This document shows, one piece after another, positions 14,493 through 24,700 of a stretch of 40,132 nt of DNA (positions are counted from its first letter, which is position 1; each line of letters opens with the position of its first letter). Below the pieces are notes generated by a model that saw nothing but the letters and a program-made list of their open reading frames with translations, ran no database searches and was not told the DNA's origin. A program made the position numbers and the translations under genes. Source of the DNA: an uncultured Bacteroidales bacterium (lineage in GTDB: Bacteria; Bacteroidota; Bacteroidia; Bacteroidales; F082); contig CAMHFN010000019.1 in the NCBI GenBank assembly GCA_946184615.1, positions 1 to 40,132 on the forward strand. The letters run 5' to 3'.

Positions 14493-17400
14493 ATGAAACA
14501 CCGATTATTGGTCCTCTTCTTTTTGTTGTCGCCCTTGACTGTTCTAGCAGAGCAAAGCTATACGTTATGGAACACCCTCGATAGCGACAAGGATTATCAT
14601 TACACTGCCAACAGTCACATCATCCTTTCGGACGGCTTTAAGGCACAACCCAAAGAAGGACATGAAGTACTTTTAGATATTGACGCTTATGGTATTTTTC
14701 CACCAGAGAGTGGAATCACTGGTGGCACGCCACAAAACAATACCGGTGGAGTGGTCGGATCGTTGGGTGGTCTGGTTGACGTCAGTTTGTTGGGTGGTGC
14801 CATTTATACCATCCCCATTGAACTACCGACAGGGCTCGGAGGAATGAAACCCCAACTCAGCATCAATTACAACAGTCAATCCAGAAATGGACTGCTCGGT
14901 TGGGGATGGGATTTGTCTGGGACCTCGTCCATCACAAGGACCGGAGGGACGCTCTACCACGACGGATATATCAGTGGCACCACTTTCACTAACGACCGAT
15001 TCTGTCTGGATGGCGAACGATTGATGCAAGTAACACCTGGTAATTACGGAAATGATGGCGTTTCCTATCGCACCGAACAAGACCAGATGAGCAAAATCGT
15101 ATCCTATTGCGAGTCCGGCATCAACGGTCCTGCTTACTTTAAAGTCTGGACCGCCGAAGGCAACCTCCTGTATTATGGGAACACCATCCAGTCAAGAGCT
15201 TTCATCAGCCAGCAAAATGAAATTGGCATTTGGCTTTTGAGCCGAGTGGAAGACCGCAACGGAAACCACATGGATTATCACTATACCATTGGGCCACACG
15301 GGTATACCCTTGACGAAATTGTTTATTCGGGCAACGACTATGAAAGAATCTGTCCCACATTTACCGTTGAGTTCCACTACAGCAACCGTGACGACGTTGA
15401 ACTCTCTATGGTAGGCCATCTCGTTTGCCAAATGGACAAAAAACTAGATGAAATTGTGGTACGGAGCGGAGCCTCTGTCATGTACTCCTATCAGTTTATT
15501 TATAAAAACCCGACCCCAAAAAACGGTCTCCCCTACCACCTACTCTCCGAAGTCCGTTTTGAAGCCGGACAAGAGCATCTCAACCCAACGCGAATCCAAT
15601 GGGCCAACAACAATTACAATTCCATTTCATCGGATCAGCTTAAATACCAAGTAACCACAACTGGCATTCCTAACGCATTTGTCAATGCGGTAAAATACAG
15701 CGGGGACTTCAATGGTGACGGGTATTCCGATATTATTACGCTCCAGCCCAACGAAGAAGGGAGGTATGCCACAGCCCATATTTTTGTCAACAAGGGCATT
15801 AATGGCAATTTGACTTTTGATTTCGTACAATCCATCAACTTAAGTCCCAACATTAGTTGGATTCAGGTAGCCGACTTTAATGGGGATGGGTATGACGACA
15901 TTCTACTTTCCAACCGAATCCGCAACGGATTTCCTTTCCCAGACCAAATTGACGCTGAGATCTACCTCTGCGACATGTTCCCCTTTGGAGGCTTCGGTTT
16001 TGACAAACAAGTCACACCATTATGTTTCATCCCACGCAATTGGGAAGAGGCACATCTCGTTGGAGATTTCTTCGGCGATGGGAAAAACGCCATCCTAGTC
16101 CAGCCCGTAAACAGCAATGGCCAAGCCCTGGAGACTGCACAAATCTTTTGTTTTGACGAAGAAACAGGGGAAATTCAATTGCATGAATTTGAGGGAAATC
16201 TCAACGGCACTAGGCTATTCACATCCGATTTTGATGGGGACGGCACCACCGAGATTCTCTACAAGAAAGCAGACCATACCACTTCTATCGTAAAACTCGA
16301 AAAAACAGGTAATAGTTTTTCTTTCAACGAGTTTTACAATGCTGCCTTAGAAGATTGGAATGACTGTTTTCCCGGCGATTTCAATGGCGATGGATTAACC
16401 GACATCCTCTTGTTCACAGAAAACAATCCCCAGCCTTGGATAATCCATCTTTCCCAAGGAGGACATTTCTACCCAAACGGCTTTCCCCTGTCTCCCACTT
16501 TCCCGTATAGTTCACCAGGAGACTACCTGTTTTCCCTTGACCAGCCCAACCATAGCAGCGAGTACATCAAAATCGGGGATTTCGACGGGAACGGCTGTTC
16601 CGACCTGGCCTTGTACAAGAATAATCTGTTTTATGTATTCTATGGCCCACTCAATGATAAAAACGCCGATGCTCCGTTTACAAATTGCCAAAAAATCAGT
16701 GTCCAAGCTTTCGGACTATACGATAACATGAACGTATGCCTTGGCAATTTTCTAGGACAAGACCGACTCGCATTCTTGGGTCCTAACACACTGTCACGAC
16801 TCCCCTCCATGCGTCTCCGACACGAAGTTAAAAAAATCACCGATGGCATGGGAAGAAAAACCGAATTTGACTACGACTATCTTGCTCCCAATCTTGCCAA
16901 TCCCTCAGACAACGATTTTTATCAACTCACTGCCACCGGATTGGATCACTTTTTCAACCTCTACTACATTGCCATTCCTATGAGAGGATTGAAGAAAGTG
17001 ACCACCTACAACGTCAAAGGCAAACCAATAGAAATGAAATGCTTCTACGAAGATGCCCTCCTACATAGAGACGGCAAAGGGGTTCTCGGATTCAGCCGAA
17101 CACGACAAGACGATTACTGTGATGGACAACTACAGAAGAAAACAAAAAAGGAATATACTATCGAGTATACCGACGATGTCATTCATTTGGCCCTGTCGGA
17201 AGAAAAAGTACTGGCCCCCACTGGACATCTCATGGCGCGTTCAACTTATTTCAATCAACTCTATTCTCACCTTCACAACGACAAAGTGTATATCCTTCTG
17301 GCCGACAAACATGCAGAAGAGTTCGATGTCGATTATCCCGAACAACTGACAAAGAAAAACATATACAACACCACCATAGCCACGAATTGCAATCAAAGTC

Positions 17401-20400
17401 ACAAATATGATGGTGCCATTAGCGTCACCCATCAAATCAATGGCACAACATCACAATCCGACATCAGCCTCGCCAGTGCTTGCGAATTTCAAGAAATCAC
17501 ACTAACAGAATATAAACCCAACAATTACAACACTTGGCTAATCAACCGACCCTCTACCATCACCCAAACCGTTCACCGAGAAGGGAATTACGAGGACATC
17601 TGTCACCAACAAATCTTCAGCTATTTTGCCAACAACCCCCATAGGGTCAAATCCATCCTCGAACTACCCAACAACGGCAATCATCCAGAGGACAGGATGG
17701 CGAAAAAGACAGAGATCCAATACGATGCCACAGGAAACATCACCTCAAAAACCATCAGCACCCCCAATGACACCGTGACTCCCCGACAGGAACGTTTTGA
17801 ATACAGCAAGGCCTATGGCGGCTATTTCCTCACCAAACACACTGACGCCTTGGGACATGAGACGCATTACGAGTATGACTCCGTATACCATTATTGCACT
17901 TCTATCACCGACTGCAACGGACTACAAACCCGTTTTGAACAAGACCCATTGGGAATGACCTGTATGACCTATTATCCCGACGGCACACAACATTGCAAAG
18001 CCCTTCGATGGGCAAATGAATCCTTTTACCAATGGGAGAAAAAAAGCGGTCAAGAGACCAAGCTGAACTTATTTGCTTTCACGGGAGAGCCCATTGGAAC
18101 GAAAAGCTACGATTTACAAGGAGATCTAGTATTCACCAGCATCGAATACGACCATTTCGGGAGAATCCAAAAGAAAATCCTCCCCCATTACTTGAGCAAG
18201 GATGCTCAGGCTATCCTTTACCAATATGATGCCCACAACCGAGTGACCCACATCCATCATCCCGATAACTCCTATGAAATCCTGCAATACGACACGAACA
18301 ACAAAAGCACGTCTTACGTTACCACAGAAGGTGACACTCAGAGCGAATCCAAAACATTCAATGTAATGGGCTGGGTCATTAAAAGTACCGATACGGAAGG
18401 CAGCAACATTGTCTACGACTATCAAGCGGATGGCAAGCCCATCTCGGCACACATAGAAGGGCATGACGAAACCCATATTGAGATGGCTTACGACCCTATG
18501 GGCAACCGTATTAGGTTAAACGACCCAAACTACGGTCTGATCACCTGTGAATACAACGCCTTCAACGAACTTGTCAGGCAAGTTACTCCCAAACTAGACG
18601 AAACAACATTCCATTATGACGCCTTGGGAAGAATGGTGAAACGCATAGAAAAGAACCATGAAAACAATTCTCAAGAAATCACGCAATGGCACTACGGGAC
18701 TGAACCGGGTGAACTTGGGCTGCTCGTTGGCATCGATGCTCCTTTGCAAACCATCCAGCATCAATATGACTCGTTGTTGCGACTAAAACACACCATTGAG
18801 ACCATTGATGGGATAGCCTATCACTCCAAATACACTTATGATCCCGCATCGAGAATCGCAAGCATTCACTACCCATCCGACTATACGGTCCTCTACGACT
18901 ACACCTCAGAAGGCTACCTTAGGACCCTGATGGACATGGAATCCTCCTTATTGTGGAAAACGGCAGAGGCGAATGCCATGATGCAACCCACTAAAACCAT
19001 CACCGGCAATGGGTTCGTCACGCAATACGATTATAACATCCATTCCAATCGCCTTCGTTCCATTCAGACAAAAAAAGGAAATAGCACCATTCAAGACTAT
19101 TCGTATACGTACGACCATTTCGACAATATGACCGAAAGAATGGATTTGAAAAATGCTACCAAAGAGAGCTTCGTGTATGATGCGCTCAACCGCCTTACAA
19201 ACATCGAAGATCAACATGGAATAAGCATGTTCACATACGATCCTTTAGGCCGTATGACTAGCAAGACCACACCCGAAGGCATCGTCTTTTCAGATGCCAA
19301 TTATTCTGGTGCTAGACCCCATGCCATCAAATCGGTTCATGCTCCCCATGAGGTTTTCCCTCAAGAAAAAATAAATATTGAATACAACACTTTTGATAAA
19401 GCAATTGCAATTACAGAAGGGAGTAGATCCATCCATCTCGACTATGGTTATCAGCGTCAACGAATTCACATGGTAGAGGAGATCGACGGAGAGCGCCGGA
19501 CCAAGACCTACGTCAACCATTGCGAATTTGTCGACGACAAAGGCGTTAACAGTGTCAGAACCTTCCTTTCTGGACCTGGTGGGGTTTTTGCCATAGCCGA
19601 GACCCTCAACGGAACAACAAAGGTGCATTACATCCACAAAGACCATTGCGGTAGTTGGACGGTCATCTCCGATAGCTATGGCAACATTGAACAAGAAAAC
19701 CACTTCGATGCCTGGGGGTTATGTCAAGATCCAGACCATCTGATGTTCGACAGAGGATTCACTGGCCACGAGCATATTAGAGGAGTAAATCTCATCAATA
19801 TGAATGGGCGCATTTACGATCCTCTCACCTCATCAATGCTTAGCCCCGACAACAACATCCAAATGCCAGACTTCTCCCAGAACTTCAATCGCTATGCCTA
19901 TTGCTTGAACAATCCTTTAATGTACACAGACCCCGATGGCAATACTAGTTTTGAATCCATCGTGATGTTTTATTTTCTATATTGCACGGATTTCGGTTAC
20001 GAATTCCAAAAATACACCAAATTCATCGCTCTACATTTCGATTTACACCTATCCACACAACAATTGGGTATCGGAGTGGATGCCTCGTTTGGGATCCCCA
20101 AGAGTTGTTACGTCAGTTATCGAACTCACGTTGGGGCTTCGTATTACTGTAATTTTTACGACAACAGTTATCGCGGATTTGAGTTCAGGGTGGGAAGCGA
20201 ATGGTGTCTCAACGGTTGCATAGGCTATTCTGGCACTTCCTTCTATCAAAGGAATCGCACCCAAACCACCAATTCCATCATCTTGGGCACCTATTTTTGC
20301 AATTTCGCCTACGAGAACGACTACATGTTTAACCTTGGCAAATACATTCCTTTTGTCCCCGCTGCCGACAACGGCGACCGTTATAGAAGTGCTGCTGCTC

Positions 20401-20747
20401 GGTTCAGATTCGGAATCCTATCCATTGGGGTCAACATTTACACTGGCGACCCCGGCATGGATCACGACGTGAGAAATGTATTTGAAGACCCTGAAAGGAA
20501 TGGAAGGAATACCTATACCATCAGCGACAACGGAGACAATCCTGATGAGTATCGTGCCGGAATATTTTACGTTGGTGTCGGTCCCTTTAAAATCGGTGTT
20601 AACAGCGAAAAAGTGAGGGATCTATTTCAAAACAGATTCGCTCACGATTTCCTATGCCAGAAAGACTCTCCGTATTTCAAGGTACTTGATCGTCCGAACA
20701 ACACTTATTTTTATTTTGGAACAGAGAGTGGGAATACCCTATGGTGA
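14493..20747 (+). CDS. Giant SpvB/FG-GAP/Rhs-repeat secreted protein with C-terminal toxin-like domain
   Basis: A 2084-residue protein. The Sec signal peptide (MKHRLLVLFFLLSPLTVLA) fixes the start. Next comes a short Bacteroidota motif (SHIILSDGFKAQPKEGHEV), then an SpvB/TcB-type N-domain from about residue 100 (GGAIYTIPIELPTGLGGMKP; NGLLGWGWDLSGTSSITR). Residues about 400-705 hold six FG-GAP-like calcium motifs (GDFNGDGYSDII, ADFNGDGYDDIL, SDFDGDGTTEIL, GDFNGDGLTDIL and others). A TcB-middle-like part starts near 770 (VKKITDGMGRKTEFDYDYL). Many YD/Rhs repeats run from about 1070 to 1710. The Rhs core (HYIHKDHCGSWTVISD; FNRYAYCLNNPL) ends in the PxxxxDPxG boundary motif before 19941. The remaining 268 residues are a separate domain. 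Such proteins form hollow shells enclosing a toxic C-terminus in known Rhs/Tc systems. It lacks a T9SS domain, unlike its two upstream neighbours, so how it crosses the outer membrane is open. Confidence 0.9.
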   Translation: MKHRLLVLFFLLSPLTVLAEQSYTLWNTLDSDKDYHYTANSHIILSDGFKAQPKEGHEVLLDIDAYGIFPPESGITGGTPQNNTGGVVGSLGGLVDVSLLGGAIYTIPIELPTGLGGMKPQLSINYNSQSRNGLLGWGWDLSGTSSITRTGGTLYHDGYISGTTFTNDRFCLDGERLMQVTPGNYGNDGVSYRTEQDQMSKIVSYCESGINGPAYFKVWTAEGNLLYYGNTIQSRAFISQQNEIGIWLLSRVEDRNGNHMDYHYTIGPHGYTLDEIVYSGNDYERICPTFTVEFHYSNRDDVELSMVGHLVCQMDKKLDEIVVRSGASVMYSYQFIYKNPTPKNGLPYHLLSEVRFEAGQEHLNPTRIQWANNNYNSISSDQLKYQVTTTGIPNAFVNAVKYSGDFNGDGYSDIITLQPNEEGRYATAHIFVNKGINGNLTFDFVQSINLSPNISWIQVADFNGDGYDDILLSNRIRNGFPFPDQIDAEIYLCDMFPFGGFGFDKQVTPLCFIPRNWEEAHLVGDFFGDGKNAILVQPVNSNGQALETAQIFCFDEETGEIQLHEFEGNLNGTRLFTSDFDGDGTTEILYKKADHTTSIVKLEKTGNSFSFNEFYNAALEDWNDCFPGDFNGDGLTDILLFTENNPQPWIIHLSQGGHFYPNGFPLSPTFPYSSPGDYLFSLDQPNHSSEYIKIGDFDGNGCSDLALYKNNLFYVFYGPLNDKNADAPFTNCQKISVQAFGLYDNMNVCLGNFLGQDRLAFLGPNTLSRLPSMRLRHEVKKITDGMGRKTEFDYDYLAPNLANPSDNDFYQLTATGLDHFFNLYYIAIPMRGLKKVTTYNVKGKPIEMKCFYEDALLHRDGKGVLGFSRTRQDDYCDGQLQKKTKKEYTIEYTDDVIHLALSEEKVLAPTGHLMARSTYFNQLYSHLHNDKVYILLADKHAEEFDVDYPEQLTKKNIYNTTIATNCNQSHKYDGAISVTHQINGTTSQSDISLASACEFQEITLTEYKPNNYNTWLINRPSTITQTVHREGNYEDICHQQIFSYFANNPHRVKSILELPNNGNHPEDRMAKKTEIQYDATGNITSKTISTPNDTVTPRQERFEYSKAYGGYFLTKHTDALGHETHYEYDSVYHYCTSITDCNGLQTRFEQDPLGMTCMTYYPDGTQHCKALRWANESFYQWEKKSGQETKLNLFAFTGEPIGTKSYDLQGDLVFTSIEYDHFGRIQKKILPHYLSKDAQAILYQYDAHNRVTHIHHPDNSYEILQYDTNNKSTSYVTTEGDTQSESKTFNVMGWVIKSTDTEGSNIVYDYQADGKPISAHIEGHDETHIEMAYDPMGNRIRLNDPNYGLITCEYNAFNELVRQVTPKLDETTFHYDALGRMVKRIEKNHENNSQEITQWHYGTEPGELGLLVGIDAPLQTIQHQYDSLLRLKHTIETIDGIAYHSKYTYDPASRIASIHYPSDYTVLYDYTSEGYLRTLMDMESSLLWKTAEANAMMQPTKTITGNGFVTQYDYNIHSNRLRSIQTKKGNSTIQDYSYTYDHFDNMTERMDLKNATKESFVYDALNRLTNIEDQHGISMFTYDPLGRMTSKTTPEGIVFSDANYSGARPHAIKSVHAPHEVFPQEKINIEYNTFDKAIAITEGSRSIHLDYGYQRQRIHMVEEIDGERRTKTYVNHCEFVDDKGVNSVRTFLSGPGGVFAIAETLNGTTKVHYIHKDHCGSWTVISDSYGNIEQENHFDAWGLCQDPDHLMFDRGFTGHEHIRGVNLINMNGRIYDPLTSSMLSPDNNIQMPDFSQNFNRYAYCLNNPLMYTDPDGNTSFESIVMFYFLYCTDFGYEFQKYTKFIALHFDLHLSTQQLGIGVDASFGIPKSCYVSYRTHVGASYYCNFYDNSYRGFEFRVGSEWCLNGCIGYSGTSFYQRNRTQTTNSIILGTYFCNFAYENDYMFNLGKYIPFVPAADNGDRYRSAAARFRFGILSIGVNIYTGDPGMDHDVRNVFEDPERNGRNTYTISDNGDNPDEYRAGIFYVGVGPFKIGVNSEKVRDLFQNRFAHDFLCQKDSPYFKVLDRPNNTYFYFGTESGNTLW
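19941..20747 (+). other. Variable C-terminal effector domain of the Rhs protein (Ntox23-like?)
   Basis: These 268 residues follow the Rhs core boundary motif (NPLMYTDPDG). The first part is aromatic- and Gly-rich (ASYYCNFYDNSYRGFEFRVG). The second part (DRYRSAAARFRFGILSIGVN, IYTGDPGMDHDV, YRAGIFYVGVGPFKIGVNSE, and a final GNTLW) resembles the ending I recall for polymorphic toxin type 23 (Ntox23) domains in Bacteroidota Rhs proteins. It looks all-beta. The assignment is from memory of the motif pattern, and no enzymatic activity can be stated. Confidence 0.55.
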
Positions 20748-21749
20748 TTATTTTAGGTCCACCCCTTTTAACTGCATGGCATCCGTGCCGAAGTTCAATC
20801 CTTCGGCACGGATCTCAATGACCCCACGGAAAGGGCGAGGAACTAGAATTCGAGCCTCGTATTCCAACGAATTTCCTTCCTCCAAGTCCTCTAATGCAAA
20901 CGTCCGGTCCACGAAGGCTGCATCATCCATTTCACTCCATTTAAAGAGCACCCTAAGCGACAGCTGCTCGGTCACGCCAGGCCCAACGTTTTCCAACTCG
21001 CAGTAAACCACAAAAGGCACCGACTCTGCTGTTGAATAATAAGCATCGTACTGATAACTGCACCTTTTTACACGCACTTTTGGCTTATTAATAAGCGGCA
21101 TCAGTTTCGCTTGGCACGATCGGTATTCATTCGGGATCTCTCCGATATCCCAACCTGTATTGGTCACCTCAAGATAATAATAGTTTACGCCCTCATAAAG
21201 GTAATACGTCCCGTTGCATTCCCATTGGCAATTCACTGCCAAGGCAAGATGATCGGGCAGACTCACCAGTAGCACGTCATACCCCATCTCATACAAAATG
21301 GCAGCAGCCAAAATGGCCATATCCTCACAATCGCCAACACCATCAACCAAGGTCTCCAAAGGAAACCTAACATAATCCTCCTCTCCTTTAGAATCTTCGT
21401 CAAACACATATTGGAGCGACTGTACGAAAGTAATGACATTGTTAAGATTGTCACGGTCGGAATAACCCACTTCTTCCCCACCTTTGCGGAACGACTCGAC
21501 CAAACTTTGAACACATGACCGGTCATAGTCCGACAACACGAAATGAACCATGTCATCAGAAACATGGGCACGTCGTTGATAATACTCATATAACGATACG
21601 GGAACATACCAGATAGAAGACCATTGTCTTCCCCCGTACTTCCATTCGTGTGTAATCCTATAGTTCCCTCCCTCTTCCACCACAGAATGCGCGAAGCAGG
21701 GCATGATCCATAGCAGCAAGAAAGCCAGCGTCAATCGGTTTTTCACCAT
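20748..21749 (-). CDS. Secreted transglutaminase-like (papain-fold) protein
   Basis: A 333-residue exported protein of the bacterial transglutaminase-like superfamily. The start is the ATG at 21749, where the signal peptide begins (MVKNRLTLAFLLLWIMPCFA); an upstream in-frame start at 21797 would place 16 extra residues before it. The catalytic Cys141 sits in VDGVGDCEDMAILAAAILYE and the His167 in LPDHLALAV; a Glu near residue 190 (YYLEVTNTGWDIG) may complete the triad. The C-terminal 110 residues (VRVKRCSYQYDAY to the end) look like an Ig/CARDB-type beta domain. It could act as a cysteine protease, amidase or cross-linker in the envelope. It is last in a minus-strand operon, 35 bp after the tricorn protease gene, and its stop abuts the Rhs stop. 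Confidence 0.8.
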   Translation of the reverse strand: MVKNRLTLAFLLLWIMPCFAHSVVEEGGNYRITHEWKYGGRQWSSIWYVPVSLYEYYQRRAHVSDDMVHFVLSDYDRSCVQSLVESFRKGGEEVGYSDRDNLNNVITFVQSLQYVFDEDSKGEEDYVRFPLETLVDGVGDCEDMAILAAAILYEMGYDVLLVSLPDHLALAVNCQWECNGTYYLYEGVNYYYLEVTNTGWDIGEIPNEYRSCQAKLMPLINKPKVRVKRCSYQYDAYYSTAESVPFVVYCELENVGPGVTEQLSLRVLFKWSEMDDAAFVDRTFALEDLEEGNSLEYEARILVPRPFRGVIEIRAEGLNFGTDAMQLKGVDLK

Positions 21750-21784
21750 AGTGGTTTTTAACTGATAACGCAGAAACGCCGTAG

Positions 21785-24700
21785 TTATTTTCCCCAATAG
21801 CGAAATGCTTTCACCTCTTTCTGAAGTTCACGCACAGCGGCTTCTAGTTGTTCATCCACTCCTTCAGCCATCTTCTCTGGGGTATTACGAACTTTCACGT
21901 CAGGCTCCAGTTGAGTGTTCTCCAGCCAATTACCTTGCTCCGTGCGATAACCCACCACAGGCAATCCAAAGTAGAGGGATGGATCTTGCAAAGTTTCCCA
22001 GGTGACGCTCGACATGGTGCCTGGCACTGGCATACCGACCAACGCACCCATCTTCTTGTATTTGTAAACCCAAGGCGTACCATGGGCGTTGCTGTAATTG
22101 GCTTCGCCGATAAGCATCACAGAAGGTTTGTTATAACGACGCGAAGGCATCACACAAGCGACACTGTCGTTAATCACCTGTTCCAAATATTTCTCTCCGC
22201 TAAAGAGGATCTCTATATCCTCATGCAGACGACCACCTCCGTTGAAACGAGTGTCAATAACTACACCATCGCAGAGATTATATTTACCCAGGATTTGCGA
22301 ATACACGTCACGATAACTCGCATCGCCCATGCTGCGAATGTGGACATAGCCCAAACGACCTTTTGAGAGACGTTCCACTTCAGCCTCATTATGTTTCACC
22401 CACCGTTGGTAAAGCAACTCATTCATGGCGCCATGGCTGATAGGCTTCACAGTCTCCTCCCAAGTATCCTTGCCTTCACCCAAGGTAACGAGGACGGTTT
22501 TCCCGACCTTGTTATTCAACAATGGATAGTAGTCCATGCCTTGAGTTATCTCCACGCCGTCAATTTTTTGAATTAGGTCTCCAGCTTTCACCTTCGACTT
22601 CTCCTTGTCGAATGGACCACCTTCCACCACTTCGGCAATTTTCAGTCCATCGCCATGATAGTCAAGGTCGAGCAGCACGCCAAACTCGGCAGTGGCATCA
22701 CCTCCACGAGTGGAAGGGCGATAGCCAGAACCCGTGTGTGACACATTCAGTTCACCCAATATTTCGCTCAACATCTCAGAAAAGTCGTAGTTGTTGTTAA
22801 TATGAGCCAGGAACGGACGATAGGCTTCTTTCATCAGCTCCAGATCTACTCCGTGATGATCCTTCATAAAAAAACGTTTCTCGATTTGGAGGAACACATG
22901 GTTGAACATATACTCACGTTCCTTTGCCAAGTCAAGTTCCATGGTCGCGTCATATTTTATGGTTGTCGACTTGCCACTCTTGTCTACCTTCTGCAAGTTC
23001 CCACCCGAGAGCAGAAAGATATCGTCACCTTGCATCCGAAGTTGTGCACCGCCCTGTCCCATCTTTTTAAGGATTTTCATCGACTTCTCGCGCACATCCA
23101 GTTCCCAAAGGTCGAAGCCTTTTTCAAACGAAGTCATGAAATAGAACTTTTCGCCATCCTTTGACAATGCCATACCACCCATGTTCGATGACATCGGGGT
23201 GAGACGCATCACACGATCCTGAAGGTGTTCCAGATCCACTCCCGTCTTCTGGTTCCCTTCTTCCGCCTTCTCTTCTTTTTTCTCCTCTTTTTTCTCGTCC
23301 TTCGACTTATCCTTAGCACCCTTTTCCACTTCTTTCAGCAACGCATACTCCTCTTTGCTCAAGCGGAAACGATCATAGGCATCTTGATTCAAGAAAGCGA
23401 TAAAAGCATCATTTTGACTGCCCCAAGAGGCGTGGGAGCGCATTCCGTAACGGTTTGAGCGATAAATGATGGCATTACCGTCCAATGCCCAATGCGGATT
23501 GCCATCGATGTAGGCACTTTCCGTAATGTTATCGATTTTTTGAGAGCCATCCGCCTTCACAATGCCTATGTCAGCATAAGGATCACGCATGTGGGTAATC
23601 AAGGTCAGCACAAACCACTGTCCATCAGGAGACCATTCATAAGAAAAGCCATAATCATCCGTCTCGTAATGCTGGCAGCCATCGGTGATGGTCCGAATTT
23701 CCTTTGAATCCATGTTATAGACTTTCAAAAAAGTACGATTTTCGATGAATGCTATTTCCTTCCCATCGGGAGAAAAGCAAGGAGCCATACGTTCGATACC
23801 ATCTTTTGTTTCAAACAAGGGCTTCTCGTCGATTAGCGTTGCGTATACAAAATTAAAATCCTCCTCTCGTTCAATAGATGCCTGATAAAGGCTCCAATAA
23901 CCATCACGTTCCGAAGCATACACCAAGGTGCGTCCATCTTTCGAGAATGAAGGGTTTCTTTCCGGCTGTGGAGTATGGGTAATTTGCTTGGTAGTTGTAT
24001 AGTCGTCTACACCTGTAACAAACACTTCGCCACGCGAAGTAAAAGCTACCAACTTGCCGTCTTGGCTCAGATCGAAATCGCCAACCCCCTTGAAATCCTG
24101 TTTCTGCAACTGCTCCAAAGGCTGGTCATTGACAATTTCTACATGAACTTTCTTAGGCTTTTCCCCGACATAATGAGCATAAATCTCACCGTTATACGCA
24201 TAACATATCACACCATTATTCGCCACACTCAAAAATCGCACTGGATGGGTCTTGTAACGAGTTACCGCCTCAGCTTTCTCAAGGTTGTCGACAGGTGCCT
24301 TATACACGTTGAAGCTACCTCCATTACGCTCACTCAAAAACACGACCTCTTGATACCCAGGCAAGTAGTTTGGATCACGGTCTTCACCCACATTCGTGGT
24401 CAGAATGGTATGTGTTTTTTTCTTTGCGTCATAATACACCACATCGCGGGCCACAGACGACACATGGTGTTTGCGCCAAACATTTTCACTTCCTTTGCGG
24501 TCGTAGTAAAGAAACGATTTCCCGTCCTTGTCGAACGACATGCTACCCACTGGGACAGCCACTACCTGTTCGGGGCGGCCTCCTTCGCTTTTCACCTTAT
24601 ATAATTCGGTAATCCATGATGCTGGAAACTGCACATTGTCCGCTGATTTCTGAATCTGAGCTGAATAATAAATCTCTTTTCCATCAGGTGAAAAAGCCAA

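Noticed and set aside
20686..21006. 106-residue plus-strand frame overlapping the Rhs 3' end, considered as an immunity gene
   Set aside because: It is Ser/Arg/Pro-rich low-complexity sequence read antisense to the transglutaminase-like gene, with no ribosome-binding site. It does not look like a folded immunity protein.
23975..24604. 209-residue plus-strand frame within the tricorn protease gene
   Set aside because: The opposite strand encodes clear propeller repeats; this frame is His/Thr-rich with no domain and is a shadow.
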